Source: Macrosoma leucophasiata
Taxonomy: Eukaryota; Arthropoda; Insecta; Lepidoptera; Hedylidae
Direction: 5' to 3'
Assembly: GCA_036365455.1 (NCBI GenBank)
Contig: JAWQUS010000004.1
Span: 1,867,501-1,931,500, forward strand
DNA length: 64,000 nt
The translations under genes were made by a program, and so were the position numbers. Under the pieces are notes generated by a model. That model saw nothing but the letters and a program-made list of their open reading frames with translations, searched no databases and was not told the origin of the DNA. Shown here piece by piece: positions 40,816-52,260 of this stretch. The stretch's first letter is position 1. Each line of letters starts with the position of its first letter.

Positions 40816-41777
40816 AAAAATATGTTATTTATGTTTATTATGAGCCTGAGCCATTATCGACTTCTTTTTTGGTGTGGTGGCGGCCCATAGACAACTGCCC
40901 ATGTTGCCTATGCTTAGATCAGGCACTGGATATTGTGTGCATATAATATAAGGTACACATTTGTGTTAAATTACATTCAGGCAGACCGACGGTCGGTATA
41001 AACGTTATCGACCCGACCGGACTAAATACGATGTGTTATATTTAAACTTTCCACGAAACTTCCACGGGTTTCTCTTGAAATTTGTTCACATGTAACTATA
41101 TTGAGCTGTACATTAAGGTTGTATATTGATTATTTCGTACAATTATTTAACTTTATTACTTTGTTTTAAATTTCAATGTAAGTTTTATTGGTGGAAGAAT
41201 TCTAACTATTAATTCAAAATGGTGCTTCAGGTTCTCTTTAATAACTTTGCTTTGTTTAAAGTAGATTATATGTTTATTACTTTGATATAAAATGTAATAC
41301 AAAATTAAATATAACAGAGATTCGTTAATTAGATTCGGTAGCTAGATTCGGTAGGAGTAGCCACGCTCGCCCATTGAAGGTCCTTAGATACCTAGGCGGC
41401 ATAACGGTACTTCTGCTTTTTCTATTGTCGTCGCTAGGTGGCGTAGCAGCTCCTACGACTGACACGCCCCCAGCCGTCATGACGTCAGCATGAGAAGTCA
41501 TGTAACGTGCGTAGACACAAAATAATACTGAACAGTAAAATTAAAAAAAAAATAACATACGGACATGCCGAAACTATAAGGATTCCTTGTAGACTACGGA
41601 ACCCTTTAAACGGCACGAGTACTATGAGATAGAAGAAATTTATTGCATTTATATATTTTTATTTATCTATACATCCAAACAAATAAATAAAATTAGAATG
41701 CCTGTTTGTAATATTAAATTAACCGCTGTATACTAACTGCTTATGTATGTACACGGTACATATTATACCAAAACAAC
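40816..41777. other. Spacer without supported gene
   Basis: No coding or RNA feature is supported. 41350-41470 ('cggtaggagtagccacgctc', 'gtcgtcgctaggtggcgtag') is locally GC-richer and does not recur in the window. Confidence 0.4.
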
Positions 41778-41880
41778 ATTTTTTTAAAGACAAAAATGCG
41801 CCCACGACTTCGTCCGGGTAGATACTGAACAATCATAAATTCTCACGCGGGTGAAGTCGCGGGCACAGCTAGTTATGTTA
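41778..41880. repeat. 'gcgcccacgacttcgtccgg' repeat, copy 1
   Basis: 'gcgcccacgacttcgtccgg' with an inverted partner 'gaagtcgcgggcacagctag' about 40 bp away. Related pieces are at 54597-54680, 56238-56345, 56520-56605 and 56905-56945. A widespread lepidopteran repeat of unresolved class. Confidence 0.65.
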
Positions 41881-42218
41881 TAAAGTTTAGTAAGTAAAAG
41901 TAAAGTAGTATTTTCCGAATACGGACTCAAAAATTGGCGAATTGCTCGATTTGAAGTAGTGCCCAGTATTCGGCCGAATACAGAATATAAAAAAGTGGCC
42001 GAATAGGCCGAATATCGAATAATGGCCGAATATTCGTGCCAATACCAATTTCGACCCTGATTTTTGTGTAGATGCAACGCAACTTTATTGAGGTTGCAGT
42101 ACGCACTTCCCATTCATATGAATGCTGCATACTTATTTGTCAGTTTCACAACATAAAATAATGCTATACATTTTTGACACTGATACATAAATAAGTGTAG
42201 GTATTGGGACCTATATTC

Positions 42219-42425
42219 AGAAGATTCAGATTCAGATTCAGAAACTCATTTATTCATTTAGGGTGACAGGCACCTCTTATGACACGTCAAAAACAAACAA
42301 AATAAATTAAAGTGAATAACAATTGATATACATGTCAAACAAGATAAAAAATATATGTCAAGTCAAGAATATCACTAAGATAAAACTAAATGTAATAAAA
42401 TAATGTAAAAAGTATATCAGTAGAA
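42219..42425 (-). mobile_element. LINE-like 3' end with (GATTCA)n tail, copy 2
   Basis: Inverted relative to 31375-31565 and nearly identical ('gggtgacaggcacctcttat', 'atgtcaaacaagataaaaaa'). It starts, on +, with AGATTCAGATTCAG repeats, the tail of the element. Confidence 0.72.
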
Positions 42426-42469
42426 TGTCTCATTTCCCCTTTACAAATAATTTATACATATATAAAACT

Positions 42470-42660
42470 TTAAACATGGCTATCCTCGATGAATGACGCA
42501 CTATGAAGCACGTTTGAATGATGAAGTATTGAGACATGTATTATTCAAAGTACCGAGTCAACGGTAGGCAGTAAATCTTGGTAGGAAATCAAAGTCTCTG
42601 AAATGTTGCCTAACTTTCCGTCGGTAAATTATGGGCGCGCCCTTTTGCGTGTAATTTTTT
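42470..42660. repeat. Unclassified repeat, copy 1 of 2
   Basis: 'attattcaaagtaccgagtc', 'gcagtaaatctt', 'aggaaatcaaagt' and 'gcgcgcccttttgcgt' recur at 44335-44515 in the same orientation. Class unknown. Confidence 0.65.
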
Positions 42661-43083
42661 ATTAACCTGATCATGTCTTACGGCCAAATACTCAAACGTC
42701 ACTCAAATCTAATTGGAACTCAAAAGTCTTCTGTCTTTATAAAACACGTTCAAACGACAGAGATAGCGCACATTTGAGGGTTGCTTAAAACTGGGTGATG
42801 TTTGAGTATTCGGCCATAAGAGTAACATCGACATACAATACAATAATTACAATAATTTATTTCCATTACACAATTACATAGTTTGACATATTTCAGTATT
42901 GAGTCTCCTTTCAATCAAAATTTGCTTGTGTTAGGAGAACCCGCTCTTTTCTAATTACAAACTTACATTATCTATTATATTAATGATGAAACATCAGGCT
43001 TATTGGTAAATATTAATCATTGGTCACAAATTAATAATAATTACAGTATAATAACAAAAACAATTAACATTATTTAAGTATTT

Positions 43084-43111
43084 GTGTGTGTGTGGGGGTG
43101 TGTGTGTGGAG

Positions 43112-43142
<31 letters not shown>

Positions 43143-43312
43143 TGTGTGTGTGGGTGTGTGTGGGTGTGTGTGGGTGTGTGTGGGTGTGGGTGTGTGTGTG
43201 AGTGTGGGTGTGGGTGTGGGTGTGGGTGTGTGTGTGAGTGTGGGTGGGTGTGAGTGTGGGTGCGTGTGTGTGTGAGTGTGGGTGTGTGTGAGTGTGTGTG
43301 TGTGTGTGTATG
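43084..43312. repeat. TG-rich microsatellite with G runs
   Basis: About 230 bp of (TG)n with frequent GGG, GGGG and GGGGG interruptions. Open frames across it (Val/Cys/Gly) are artefacts. Such tracts can adopt Z-DNA and, with the G runs, G-quadruplex structures on the + strand. Confidence 0.95.
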
Positions 43313-43462
43313 TTGCGCGTCCGGGCGATGGTGTTATTATGTAGTTTAGAATTATGTGATGTATTATTTACTTAGGGAATTATTGTATCAATTATTGTGA
43401 CATGCCCTGCCTGAAGTCTTTTACTTTACATTTTGTCCTTACTTTGCATTTTACATAGACAT

Positions 43463-43636
43463 TTTTTTTATGTAATTGAAGTGGCAAACAAGCATGCAGT
43501 CACATTTTTCTTATGTAATGGAAGTGGCAAACAAGCATGCAGTTCACATTGATCTTAAGTGATGACTGTAGCCTATAGACACCCACACAAAGACCAAGGT
43601 CATAATGCAGATGCGTTACCACTCCTGAGGCCTAGA
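43463..43636 (-). mobile_element. Family A copy with doubled 3' end
   Basis: The A-tail end is present twice in tandem ('aagtggcaaacaagcatgca' at about 43479 and 43518), then the copy runs to 'actcctgaggccta' and stops. Either two nested copies or a local duplication. Confidence 0.83.
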
Positions 43637-44709
43637 TTAACTTTGTAAAAGTATATTAGGTATGTCTTTATGTAAGATCCAAAGGTTACCTTATTACCCC
43701 AGAACATAGATACCTAGTTACTTAATTACATTTAATTAAATTATACAACAAAATTGTAATATGATATCATCTGGAGAAGCCACTGATTCCCGAAACAGAG
43801 TGAATACTAGTTCGAGAATCTATGGAGTCAATATTTAAAACGATGAATGTTTTTTTTTGTCGATAAATTAATCTCTTATTCTTATTCTGCAGATGTTTAA
43901 GTATGGCCAGGTGTCGTAGAGCAACTTAGGCCTTACACCTGCAAGGCAACACTTTTGCGTTTTGACTTCTGGTTTTTGTATAAAATTCTACATTTGTATA
44001 AGAACTCCGCTACCCAACAAACTCAGCGTGTGGCTCTTTTGTTAAAACTTTAGATTTAATACAAATATTATTAAATAGAATAAACATAATGTGAACGTCC
44101 ATGGCATATAAATATTTGCATATAAACACATACGCAAATACCCATCAACAGCTTAATATCATGATAGAAAATAACACCCGCAAATCACAACAGACCAGTC
44201 CCCACAATCAGCACCCGTTCACGAGTATGACGCATGTGGCAGCCATTGATCTCCTCGACCATTTTGAAGGGAAGTGAGCAACCCGTCACACGATGCCGCC
44301 GAACACATAAAAAACTATGAACCCGTCTGTCCCACGACAAATGACGTATGAAGCACGTATGGATAACGAAATATGGAGACATATATTATTCAAAGTACCG
44401 AGTCAAGGTTAAGCAGTAAATCTTCGTAGGAAATCAAAGTTGCGTATCTGAAAATGTTGCGTAACTTACCGTCGGTGAATTATGAACGCGCCCCTTTTGC
44501 GTACTATTTTTAGTAAATGTATTCACGTTTGAGAGGAATACGACTTATTATTATGTTATAAGAAGGAAGATGGCGTCGAGACGTGACGTCACCTCCCACT
44601 AGCGGGAGAATTTTCTTCTACTGGGAGTGAATTCTTCAACTAGTGCAGTCAGTCCACTGAACAATGGTTCGGTGGACTGACTGCATGAACTGAAATTTCA
44701 ATAAGTCGG
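43637..44709. other. Mixed spacer with repeat scraps
   Basis: 43905-43985 is a decayed old family A piece (+). 44335-44515 is copy 2 of the repeat at 42470. 44595-44672 is a truncated copy of the ~180-bp repeat at 4245 with a local inverted pair ('tccactgaacaatgg' / 'cggtggactgactgca'). No gene supported. Confidence 0.5.
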
Positions 44710-44988
44710 TAGTTTTTTATTTTTTTATGTAAAAGACGAGGCAAACAAGCCTGCAGTGTACATTGATGTTAAGTGATGACTGCAGCTTATAGGCACTTAC
44801 ACAAAGACCAAGGTCAAAATGCAGATGCGTTACCACTCCTGAGGCATAAGGTGTTATGCCTCTGTGGCGGAAATAACAGGGCCGTACATTACCAACAGAC
44901 CAGAACACGAACACTACCATTTAGCGGCAAGTATATTAGGTAATGCGGTGGTGCCTACGCCCGCGAGCTCCGTCACTGGAGCTCTAAG
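44710..44988 (-). mobile_element. Family A copy
   Basis: Young-subtype - copy; a few bases around 'cacgatagtgctgaac' are deleted. Confidence 0.88.
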
Positions 44989-45017
44989 ACCCCAAGTAAG
45001 AAAAATTATTACATATT

Positions 45018-45235
45018 CTCTGCCGTCAACGCTCGGGCGGCGCGCGGTCTACGCGCGGACGGCGAGTATACCACTCGATGACGACTTGCTTGCCTTGTGT
45101 TGAATGTGCATTGCCAACGGCGGTACCACGTGGGCCACGCGAGGTTAACTACGTTCTCTACGTTCGTCACTCTACGTTCACAAGTAACATCGCATCGTTC
45201 ATCGGTCTAGCGGTGGATATTTTATTATAATCCCT
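45018..45235. repeat. GC-rich block related to 17848-17990
   Basis: 'gcggcgcgcggtctacgcgc', 'gacttgcttgccttg' and 'gcattgccaacggcgg' match the inverse of 17848-17990. 'ctctacgttcgtcactctac' forms a short local repeat. Probably a piece of the same unclassified DNA element; it abuts the hAT MITE at 45240. Confidence 0.6.
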
Positions 45236-45239
45236 AGAT

Positions 45240-45427
45240 CAGAGGTTCCCAAACTATTTTTCTTGTAGACCCCTTTAAATTTTTTTCTGGTTTCGGTGGA
45301 CCTCCCTGCTTTTATATCACTTTCCCATTTATCCCATTTTTATTTACGCATATACGTAGACCCCATCAAGTCTTCCATGGACCCCATCAAGGTCTTCCCT
45401 TCATATGGACCACTTTCGGAATCACTG
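45240..45427. mobile_element. hAT-type MITE, copy 2
   Basis: Ends CAGAGGTTCCCAAA and TTCGGAATCACTG; flanks CCCTAGAT (45232-45239) and CTCTAGAT (45428-45435), an 8-bp duplication with one difference. Colinear with 8538-8723. Confidence 0.9.
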
Positions 45428-45552
45428 CTCTAGATCATAAATATACGTAAAATAAGTGTTGCAGCATATCTGGATGGATGAAATAATTCTGCAATGGAAT
45501 CAGACGTACACATCTAAAAAAAAAAACTTTGAAGTGTACAGAAAATCATTTA

Positions 45553-45696
45553 GCCTGGGTTGCAGAACAACTTTTGTTAAAGTCAAATTTATTGTAACAT
45601 TTCACATCCTGCTCTAACTTAAACAGATTTCTTTAAGTTAGAAAAGGATGTGAAATGTTACAATAATTTTTACAAAAGTCGTGGTGCAACCCAGGC
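45553..45696. mobile_element. TA-flanked hairpin MITE (GCCTGGGTTGCA ends)
   Basis: Terminal repeats GCCTGGGTTGCA and TGCAACCCAGGC flanked by TA (45551-45552, 45697-45698). The halves are inverted copies around 'aacagatttctttaagttag'. Length 144 bp. TA flanks suggest a Tc1/mariner-type source. Decayed relatives: 3620-3740 and 16672-16775. Confidence 0.85.
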
Positions 45697-45698
45697 TA

Positions 45699-45845
45699 AC
45701 CCCCTTATTCATAAACGTATTATAGCTAAAGTGTTGCTAATCTCTCCTTTGTCTTTTTCTATCCTGCACATTTGACAATGCAACTGACAAAGACAAAGCA
45801 TTTAAAGCTAAAACGTATTTCATATACGTTTATGAATAAGGGGGT
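45699..45845. mobile_element. TA-flanked MITE (ACCCCCTTATTCATAAACG ends), abutting
   Basis: Terminal repeats ACCCCCTTATTCATAAACG and CGTTTATGAATAAGGGGGT, flanked by TA at 45697-45698 and 45846-45847. The left TA is the same dinucleotide that ends the previous MITE, so one element used the other's target duplication as its own target. Confidence 0.85.
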
Positions 45846-46199
45846 TAGTGTATAATTATGTTCCTACAACTCCTTGAAGAACTTTATGCAAACGGGTAAA
45901 ATCTCTAGCAGTTTCATCAAATCGAGTTTACTGACACGTGTGTAGTTTCAGCAAGCAATATCTAAGCTACGAACTGTACGACGCTCCCTTAACTTTATGT
46001 TTCTTATATGTGTAGAAGTTAGGGTGAATAAATAACAACTTCATTAGGTATTCAATATATACATATATACATATTATTATACAACGTGTAACAGGATTGA
46101 ATATACAAGCCGAAACTAGTTGGGTCAGAATCAATAACCGAATCGATTTCAGACATTCTTGATATAGGTAATATTTTGTCCCTAAGTTAATTATTATTA

Positions 46200-46488
46200 T
46201 TTTTTTTTAATGTAATTGAAGTGGCAAACAAGCATGCAGTTCACATTGATGTTAAGTGATGATTGCAGCCTATAGACACCAAGACCAAGGTCAAAATACA
46301 ACTGCGTTACCACTCCTGAGGCCTAAGGTGTTATGCCTCTGTGCCGGAAATTACAGGGCCGTACATTACCACCTGACCGGAACACGATAGTGCTGAACAC
46401 TACCATTTAGCGGCAAGTAAATCAGGTAATGCGGTGCCTACGCCCGCGAGCTCCGTCACTGGAGCTCTACCACCAGTAAAAATTAAGG
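46200..46488 (-). mobile_element. Family A copy
   Basis: Complete young-subtype - copy (poly-T at 46200 to 'gagctctaccaccagt' near 46485). Confidence 0.9.
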
Positions 46489-46955
46489 AAATAATGGTCA
46501 CCCAATTTAGTGAACAGTCAATAAAAGTGAAAATGAGACTAACGTCTATCCAAAGTAAATTGCTAGTCTCAACAAGCTATAAAACATAAAAAATAAAAAA
46601 GTGGAAACTAAAAATTAATCTTATTAAGTACTAGGGAGTGTTAAATGAGGGTACGCAAGTTACGCTACATCACTTTTTTTCGGTTCGTGTTTTATGGGTA
46701 CCCGTGGGTAGAAGTAGGGTAAGTATGTACAAAGTGTGCATACTGTTCGTAAAAAATGAGGCCAACTTATTTCTTAAATAAAAAATATGAAATACATAAA
46801 CATGTAATTTAAGTTCATGTGTTATGATTATAACTCGATTTTCTAATCGAGGTGTTAGATAGTGTGCATTATCCCGTTACATATTGTATACAGGTGTATA
46901 CATCCCCTTTTTAGAGTTTATATCCGCCCGTCTGTAAACAAATTTACTCAGAGAC

Positions 46956-47505
46956 AATTTTTTTTAATATCATGAAGTGGCAAACAAGCTTACAGTTCAC
47001 ATTGATGGTAAGTGAAATGTAGCCTATAAACAACTTCGTGAAACCAGAGATTTCGATGTTGCTTTCTTCTCTTCTGAAACCCAAGGTATTAATTATGCCT
47101 CTTTGCCGGAAATTACAGGATCGTACATTATCACCTGATCTAAACACTATTTACACTATTTTCCGCACATTAAGCGGCAAATAATTTAGGTAATGCAGTG
47201 CTACTTACGCGCGCGATCATTTTTTTTTATTGTTATGGAAATTGCAAACAAGCATGCAGCTCACATCTATGTTAAATGATTACTGCAGCCTTTAGACACC
47301 AACACAAAGACCAAGGTCAAAATACAGATGCGTTACCACTCCTGAGGCCCAAGATGTTATGCCTCTGTGCCGGAAATTACACGGCCGTACATTAATACCC
47401 GACCGGAATTCGATAGTGCTGAACACTACCATTTAGCGGCAAGTATATTAGGTAATGGTAGGTGCCTACGACCGCGAACTCCGTTTACGGAAGCTCTACC
47501 ACGAT
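46956..47505 (-). mobile_element. Two adjacent family A copies
   Basis: 46956-47215 is a decayed - copy ('agtggcaaacaagcttacag', 'ctctttgccggaaattacag', 'attaagcggcaaata'). 47219-47505 is a better-preserved - copy starting at poly-T. Tandem same-orientation insertion. Confidence 0.83.
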
Positions 47506-48086
47506 TGCATTCAATCAGTATAGTGTCAAAGGCTTTAAATGGTTTCGTGGTTCCACGATCCACGATTAAAAATAATTAAATTATTTTAGAGGAGAAAATA
47601 CGACAGTGGGACTATTCTATTTAAGTTCAAGATGATTCGATATTAAATGAATAACACCCATCACACAAGTGAACTGATACCTATGTCATAAAAGCATCAA
47701 AATATTTTTTACAATAATTATATTGGTTAGCTACAAATCACTTCGCCCTAATGATATTGATACAAACGTAAAATGGACAAAATTAAACAATAATGCTTCC
47801 TTTTACCTTCAAATGAATGCATTTTACCTCTATTCTGGAAACCGCTTTTCTGTCAGTAACCTAATCAATCCTGACAAGTATACGACGTAGTTGCTTTGAA
47901 TTAAGCTCCAAACCAGTCCAAAACTAAGTTGAGATTTATAGTTATTGAGGTACCTATGTCTGAATATACTTAGGAACGTCGATATTAACCGGCCTTGGCC
48001 CACTGCCCGAGTGAAGTAAAATCGACCTGAAACACATTAGTGATTTGATTAGAATAAAGTCACAATGTTAAATAAATAATAATAAA
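47506..48086. other. Spacer without recognised features
   Basis: AT-rich; no gene or repeat recognised. Confidence 0.4.
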
Positions 48087-48285
48087 TAAAATACGCTTAC
48101 ACTCACAGCCCCACAGTATGTATAAACCTGTGTCGTGGGTGTCGTTGTACACATACACAAACACCCAGACCCGAAACAAATATCTGTAGGCCATAAAAAT
48201 ATTTGTCTCGGTGCGGGGATCGAACCCGCAACCCTAGTATCAAACGGACATCTCACACCGCTGGACTAACCGGGTCGTCACGTAA
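48087..48285 (-). mobile_element. tRNA-like SINE (second family), copy 4
   Basis: - strand: GACGACCCGGTTAGTCCAGC head, 'gtgtgagatgtccgtttgat', box B GGGTTGCGATCCCCGC-like, and the usual body to 'gtgagtgtaagcgtatttt'. Confidence 0.88.
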
Positions 48286-48407
48286 AATGAGTTAATGACT
48301 ATATTTCCGTGAAAGGACCTCATAGGAGTGTATTTTTTAAGTCATGGAAGTGAAAATCTAGTATGCGGACTTATTTAAAGTGAAATGTAAATAATATCTA
48401 TCTAAAC

Positions 48408-48515
48408 CATAGAGCAACACGGGCCACCGGTCGCGGCGGACTGCAGGGGAGTAGCCATAGCGTTGATTATAGATGTAAAACAGTCTGACATTTTTTGCGG
48501 GGGGAAATGCGTGCG
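48408..48515. mobile_element. Half of the GC-rich MITE-like element
   Basis: CATAGAGCAACACGGGCCAC is the terminal repeat of 15576-15719. 'ggagtagccatagcg' and 'gacattttttgcggg' follow in an order inverted relative to that copy. The other end is missing. Confidence 0.65.
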
Positions 48516-49015
48516 ACACAAACGCACACTACAAAAATCATCTATTACTACGAAACTCACATCTGGATATTTAGAGATTAATAAATTTAAAAAAAATGTA
48601 CTACCCCTGTGTATCTGTGTGTATACCTAAAGTGCTCTTACAAAACATGTTAGGTTAGACAGTAGGAACTCGAGCACTCTGTACAGAATGACAGCGAGAC
48701 TGCTCTCTATGAACCCCTAATGCAGAGTTATCGGCTGTTGCCGTAGTGATTTTTAGATAGATTTTGGTGAAAAAGGTGATACCCGTACTGTCATTTTACG
48801 GTCCATACCGTTACCGCCGGGGCACGTGCACAAAAAACCCACAAAAGGTTTTACCGACAAATGTTTCAAAACTCTTTATTACAAAACCAACGTTTCGCAA
48901 CGATTTCGTTTCACAACTTTCCACAACCACGTCACTACATAAATAATTCACTTCGCCAACAGATTATTACAAATCTATTCACTTCATAAATAATTTAGTA
49001 GAAAAAATATTCTCA

Positions 49016-49545
49016 AATCTAAACTATTGATAAACTAATATTATAAAGAGGTAATATTTTTTTGTTTGTTTGTGTTGAATAGGCTCAATAACTACTGGAC
49101 CGATTTTAAAAATTCTTTCACTATTCGAAAGCTACATTATCCACGGGTAACTAAAGCTATATTTTATTTTGGAAAAAATAGGGTTCCGTAAGATATTTGG
49201 GTTTTTAAGACACAAGGTGTAAAAAATCAACCAGAAGAGTTACTTATTTTGCGTACGATGCCTAAACTATAAAAGATATCGTCACTATTCGAAAGCTACA
49301 TTATCCACGGGTAACTGAAGCTATATTTTTTTTTGGAAAAAATAGGGTTACGTAAGATACTTGGGGTTTTTCAGACACAAGGTGTAAAACTTCAACCAGA
49401 AAAGTCACTTATTTTGCGTACGCTGCCTAAACTATAAAACATCTCGAGGAAGGCTTTAAGCTATATCTATAATCATCACGCTAAGACGAATAGGAGAAGG
49501 TAGGTAACATTGCACCCGCGCGAAACAGGGGCGGGCCGCTAGTAT
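49016..49545 (-). repeat. Lepidopteran repeat containing a 164-bp tandem duplication
   Basis: Units 49119-49282 and 49283 to about 49446 are direct repeats ('tattcgaaagctacattatc', 'cacaaggtgtaaaa', 'cttattttgcgtacg', 'tgcctaaactataaaa') about 90% alike. The whole ends at 'gcgcgaaacaggggcgggcc', the 'ggcccgcccc' repeat seen also at 455-480 and 32757-32935. Confidence 0.7.
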
Positions 49546-49667
49546 ATTATATAAAAAGTATTTTTTTTTGCTGACAGTATTATTTATTATTTTATACATT
49601 TACGTAATCAAATGTTTGCGAAATAATTAGTATACGAATCGTTGAGATGCGAAATTATACATATGAT

Positions 49668-49810
49668 TTTTTTATGTCTGAAGTTTGACAGACAAGCAAA
49701 CGGGCCACCTGATGGAAAGTGGTCACCGTCGCCTATGAACATTTGCAACACCAGGGGAGTTGCCAACGCGCTGCCAGCCCTGAAGGACTCTTTAGACGCC
49801 ATTTTTGAAG
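49668..49810 (-). mobile_element. LINE 3'-end fragment next to a second LINE
   Basis: 'gacagacaagcaaacgggcc', 'ggtcaccgtcgcctatgaac' and 'gccagccctgaaggactctt' match the 3' end of 55413-55831. It stops at 'gccatttttgaag', directly against the (GTT)n tail of the next LINE. Confidence 0.8.
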
Positions 49811-51012
49811 TTGTTGTTGTTGTTGTATCTTCACGCCAGGTCCCTAACGGGGTAGGCAGAGAGTGTAGAGCGCCAGACATCCCGGTTCTGACAAACCTCT
49901 CGTGCCTCGTCTACCTTCATCATTCTCTTCATACATGCACGCCGATTCCTAAGACTTTTGACCCCACCATCAGACAGAACTCGACCTATTTGGTCATGGT
50001 AGGTCAGCCTTGGTCTTCCTGGGCCTCTGCAACCATCCACATTCGCATTGTATATCTGTTTAGTCATTCGCTCATTCGACATTCTTTCTATATGCCCGAA
50101 CCATCGGAGCATGCCTTTTTTCATTTTTACACCGATACTATCATTCACACAAAGTCTCTTTCTTACATCTTCATTACGAACGCGATCGGTGAGTGATACA
50201 CCGCAGATCTTGCGCAAAGATCTCATCTCGACCGCGTTCAACTTACTTTCATGCTCTTTCCTGCATACCCAGCTCTCGCTTCCATATAAAAGCGTTGGAG
50301 TAAGTACAGCATTATGTACGGCTAGTCGAGCCCGCTGGCTGAGATGTTTAGATTCTAGCAGCTTACCCAACGCTCCATTCACGCAATTCCCAGCAAGCAC
50401 TCTTCTTTCTATGTCAGTGGTGTACCTACCATCCTTGCTAAAAGCACATCCAAGATATACAATTTCATCAACCTGTTCTAACACTGCATCATCTACTACT
50501 ACCCTTGCATTTGTTCTCTGTTCATCTCTTTCAAATACTAATACTTTAGTTTTATCCACATTCAATTGTAAGCCTTTCTCCATACAATCCTCTTTCATGA
50601 CTGTGACTAGTGCTTGTAGCCCAGATGGTGTAGAGCTAACAATTACTGCATCATCTGCGTAAAGCAGACAGTTCACCACTAAGTCACCCATACGCACTCC
50701 CACATCCATCAACTTCACCCTCTGGAGGCATTTGTCCAGATATATAATAAACAGCCTAGACGAAAGCACGCAACCCTGTTTGACACCGATGTTAACATCA
50801 AACCAGGGTGACATGTTACCATCTACCCGCACACATGCTTGACAGCCCACATACGTGGACTGTATTGCACGGAGCAGACTGCCATCAATACCATAATAAT
50901 TTTTGAAGAACCCCATAAATGTATTTGTGGAATTATGTAGTTGTGGAATTAATAGCGTACAAAACGTTGGTTTTGAAATGAAGATTTGCGTAACGTTTGT
51001 CGGTGAAACCAC
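49811..51012 (-). pseudogene. 5'-truncated LINE with YADD reverse transcriptase
   Basis: One uninterrupted - strand frame covers RT motifs: YVGCQACVRVDGNMSPWFDV, GVKQGCVLS, the catalytic LLYADDAVIVS, LQLNVDKTKVLVFE and VYLGCAFSKDG, then a C-terminal region (LLYGSESWVCRK, RVRNEDVRKRL, MLRWFGHIERM, GPGRPRLTYHDQI). The recognisable RT starts near 50915; the first ~30 codons (to 51012) are flanking sequence. The APE endonuclease and N-terminal RT motifs are missing, so it is a truncated, though otherwise open, copy. The 3' end is the 'ctctgcctaccccgttaggg' tail plus (CAA)n. Non-LTR clade not determined. Confidence 0.85.
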
Positions 51013-51109
51013 CCAAAATACTCTAATTTTGTTAAACTAACATTGTCTCTGTATTGTCAAGTTTAATTCCAGAATGTATAGCAAGCATAATGTCTCATCT
51101 GCTCTCAAT

Positions 51110-51250
51110 ATGTTTACTACCCTCAAGTTACCCTGACGTCATCGTTTCAACATTTCCGCCCCGAGCTACATACGCTTCGCTCGTAAAAGGGTCTGTATAA
51201 AATTACTAAGCCCTTTGGACTGCCCTACATATAAATGTATTTAACATTTA
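51110..51250. repeat. Unclassified repeat, left of a duplicated pair
   Basis: 'tttactaccctcaagttacc', 'gctcgtaaaagggtct' and 'gccctttggactgccctaca' recur at about 51707-51845 in the same orientation. A family A copy lies between the two, so the pair may be two elements or one segmental duplication. Confidence 0.65.
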
Positions 51251-51379
51251 TAAAAAGGACTTTTAATATATGTGCTGCCGTGTTAAACATATTACAAAGC
51301 CTTTTAATACAGGTTTCCGTACGTGGTAAGGAAATGCTGCAGTAGCCTATAAACATCTACATAAAAATCAGTGATTTTT

Positions 51380-51657
51380 ACTGGTGGTCGAGCTCCAGTG
51401 ACGGACCTCGCGGGCGTGGGCACCACCGCATTACCTAATATACTTGCCGCTAAATGGTAGTGTTCAGCACTATCGTATTCGGGTCAGAGGCATAATAACC
51501 TAGGCTTCAGGAGCGGCAGCTCCTGAAGCCTAGGTTATTCTGAACACTCATCTGCATTTTGACCTTGGTCTTTGTATGGGTGTCTATAGGCTGCAGTCAT
51601 CACTTAACATCAATGTGAACTGCATGCTTGTTTGCCACTTCCATTACATAAAAAAAG
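51380..51657 (+). mobile_element. Family A copy with internal perfect hairpin
   Basis: Young-subtype + copy in which about 40 bp are replaced by a perfect inverted repeat: arms 51494-51514 and 51519-51539 (21 bp) around GGCA. The arms consist of family A sequence ('cctaggcttcaggagc') duplicated and inverted. Confidence 0.9.
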
Positions 51658-51706
51658 ATGCATTGTCACAATTACAGGGTTGTACATTACCACATATGCA
51701 ACAAAC

Positions 51707-52158
51707 ATTTTACTACCCTCAGGTTAACGTGACGCGATCGTTCAAATATTGCCGCCTCGAGATACATTCGTTTCGGTCGTAAAAGGGTCTACATTATTAA
51801 ATTACTGAGCCCTTTGGACTGCCCTACAATGTATTTAACATTGTAGTATATATTATATTACAAACTCTTTTCATATGTCGAAGTTCACTGAAAATCTAGT
51901 CGGTGTTTGATAAAATATGCTATATTTGTGCAGTGCTCATCAAGAAATAATGTACATCGAGCCTATGAAAGTGACAATCGGCTAGTTTCGTCTTCGTAGA
52001 GCGTTATTTCTGCTGCACTCTGCCTACGTAAGCATTCGTAGTCCGGTATTGGTCAAAACTTGATCAAAATGGTCGACAAACGTCAGATAGGAAATGTGCG
52101 AAAGAGATAATGCTCTACAGACCCGAAATATGCCGAAGCCTCCTTCTTAAGGTCCATG
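51707..52158. repeat. Two unclassified repeats
   Basis: 51707-51845 is the right copy of the pair at 51110. 51940-52158 is copy 2 of the repeat at 6370-6600 ('gacaatcggctagtttcg', 'ttgatcaaaatggtcgac'). Confidence 0.7.
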
Positions 52159-52260
52159 TACAATATTTAATGTTGGATACTATACATAGTTTGTTCTTAG
52201 GTTTGTGCAAGCTTCCTAAGTTGTTATGTCTCCGTGATAGTTATAACGGGGCCATATATG

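Noticed and set aside
43084..43275. Cys/Val/Gly-rich 63-codon frame
   Set aside because: Pure artefact of the TG-rich microsatellite.
50048..50662. 204-codon + strand frame
   Set aside because: Antisense shadow of the YADD LINE reverse transcriptase; Ser/Leu/Thr-rich with no domain.
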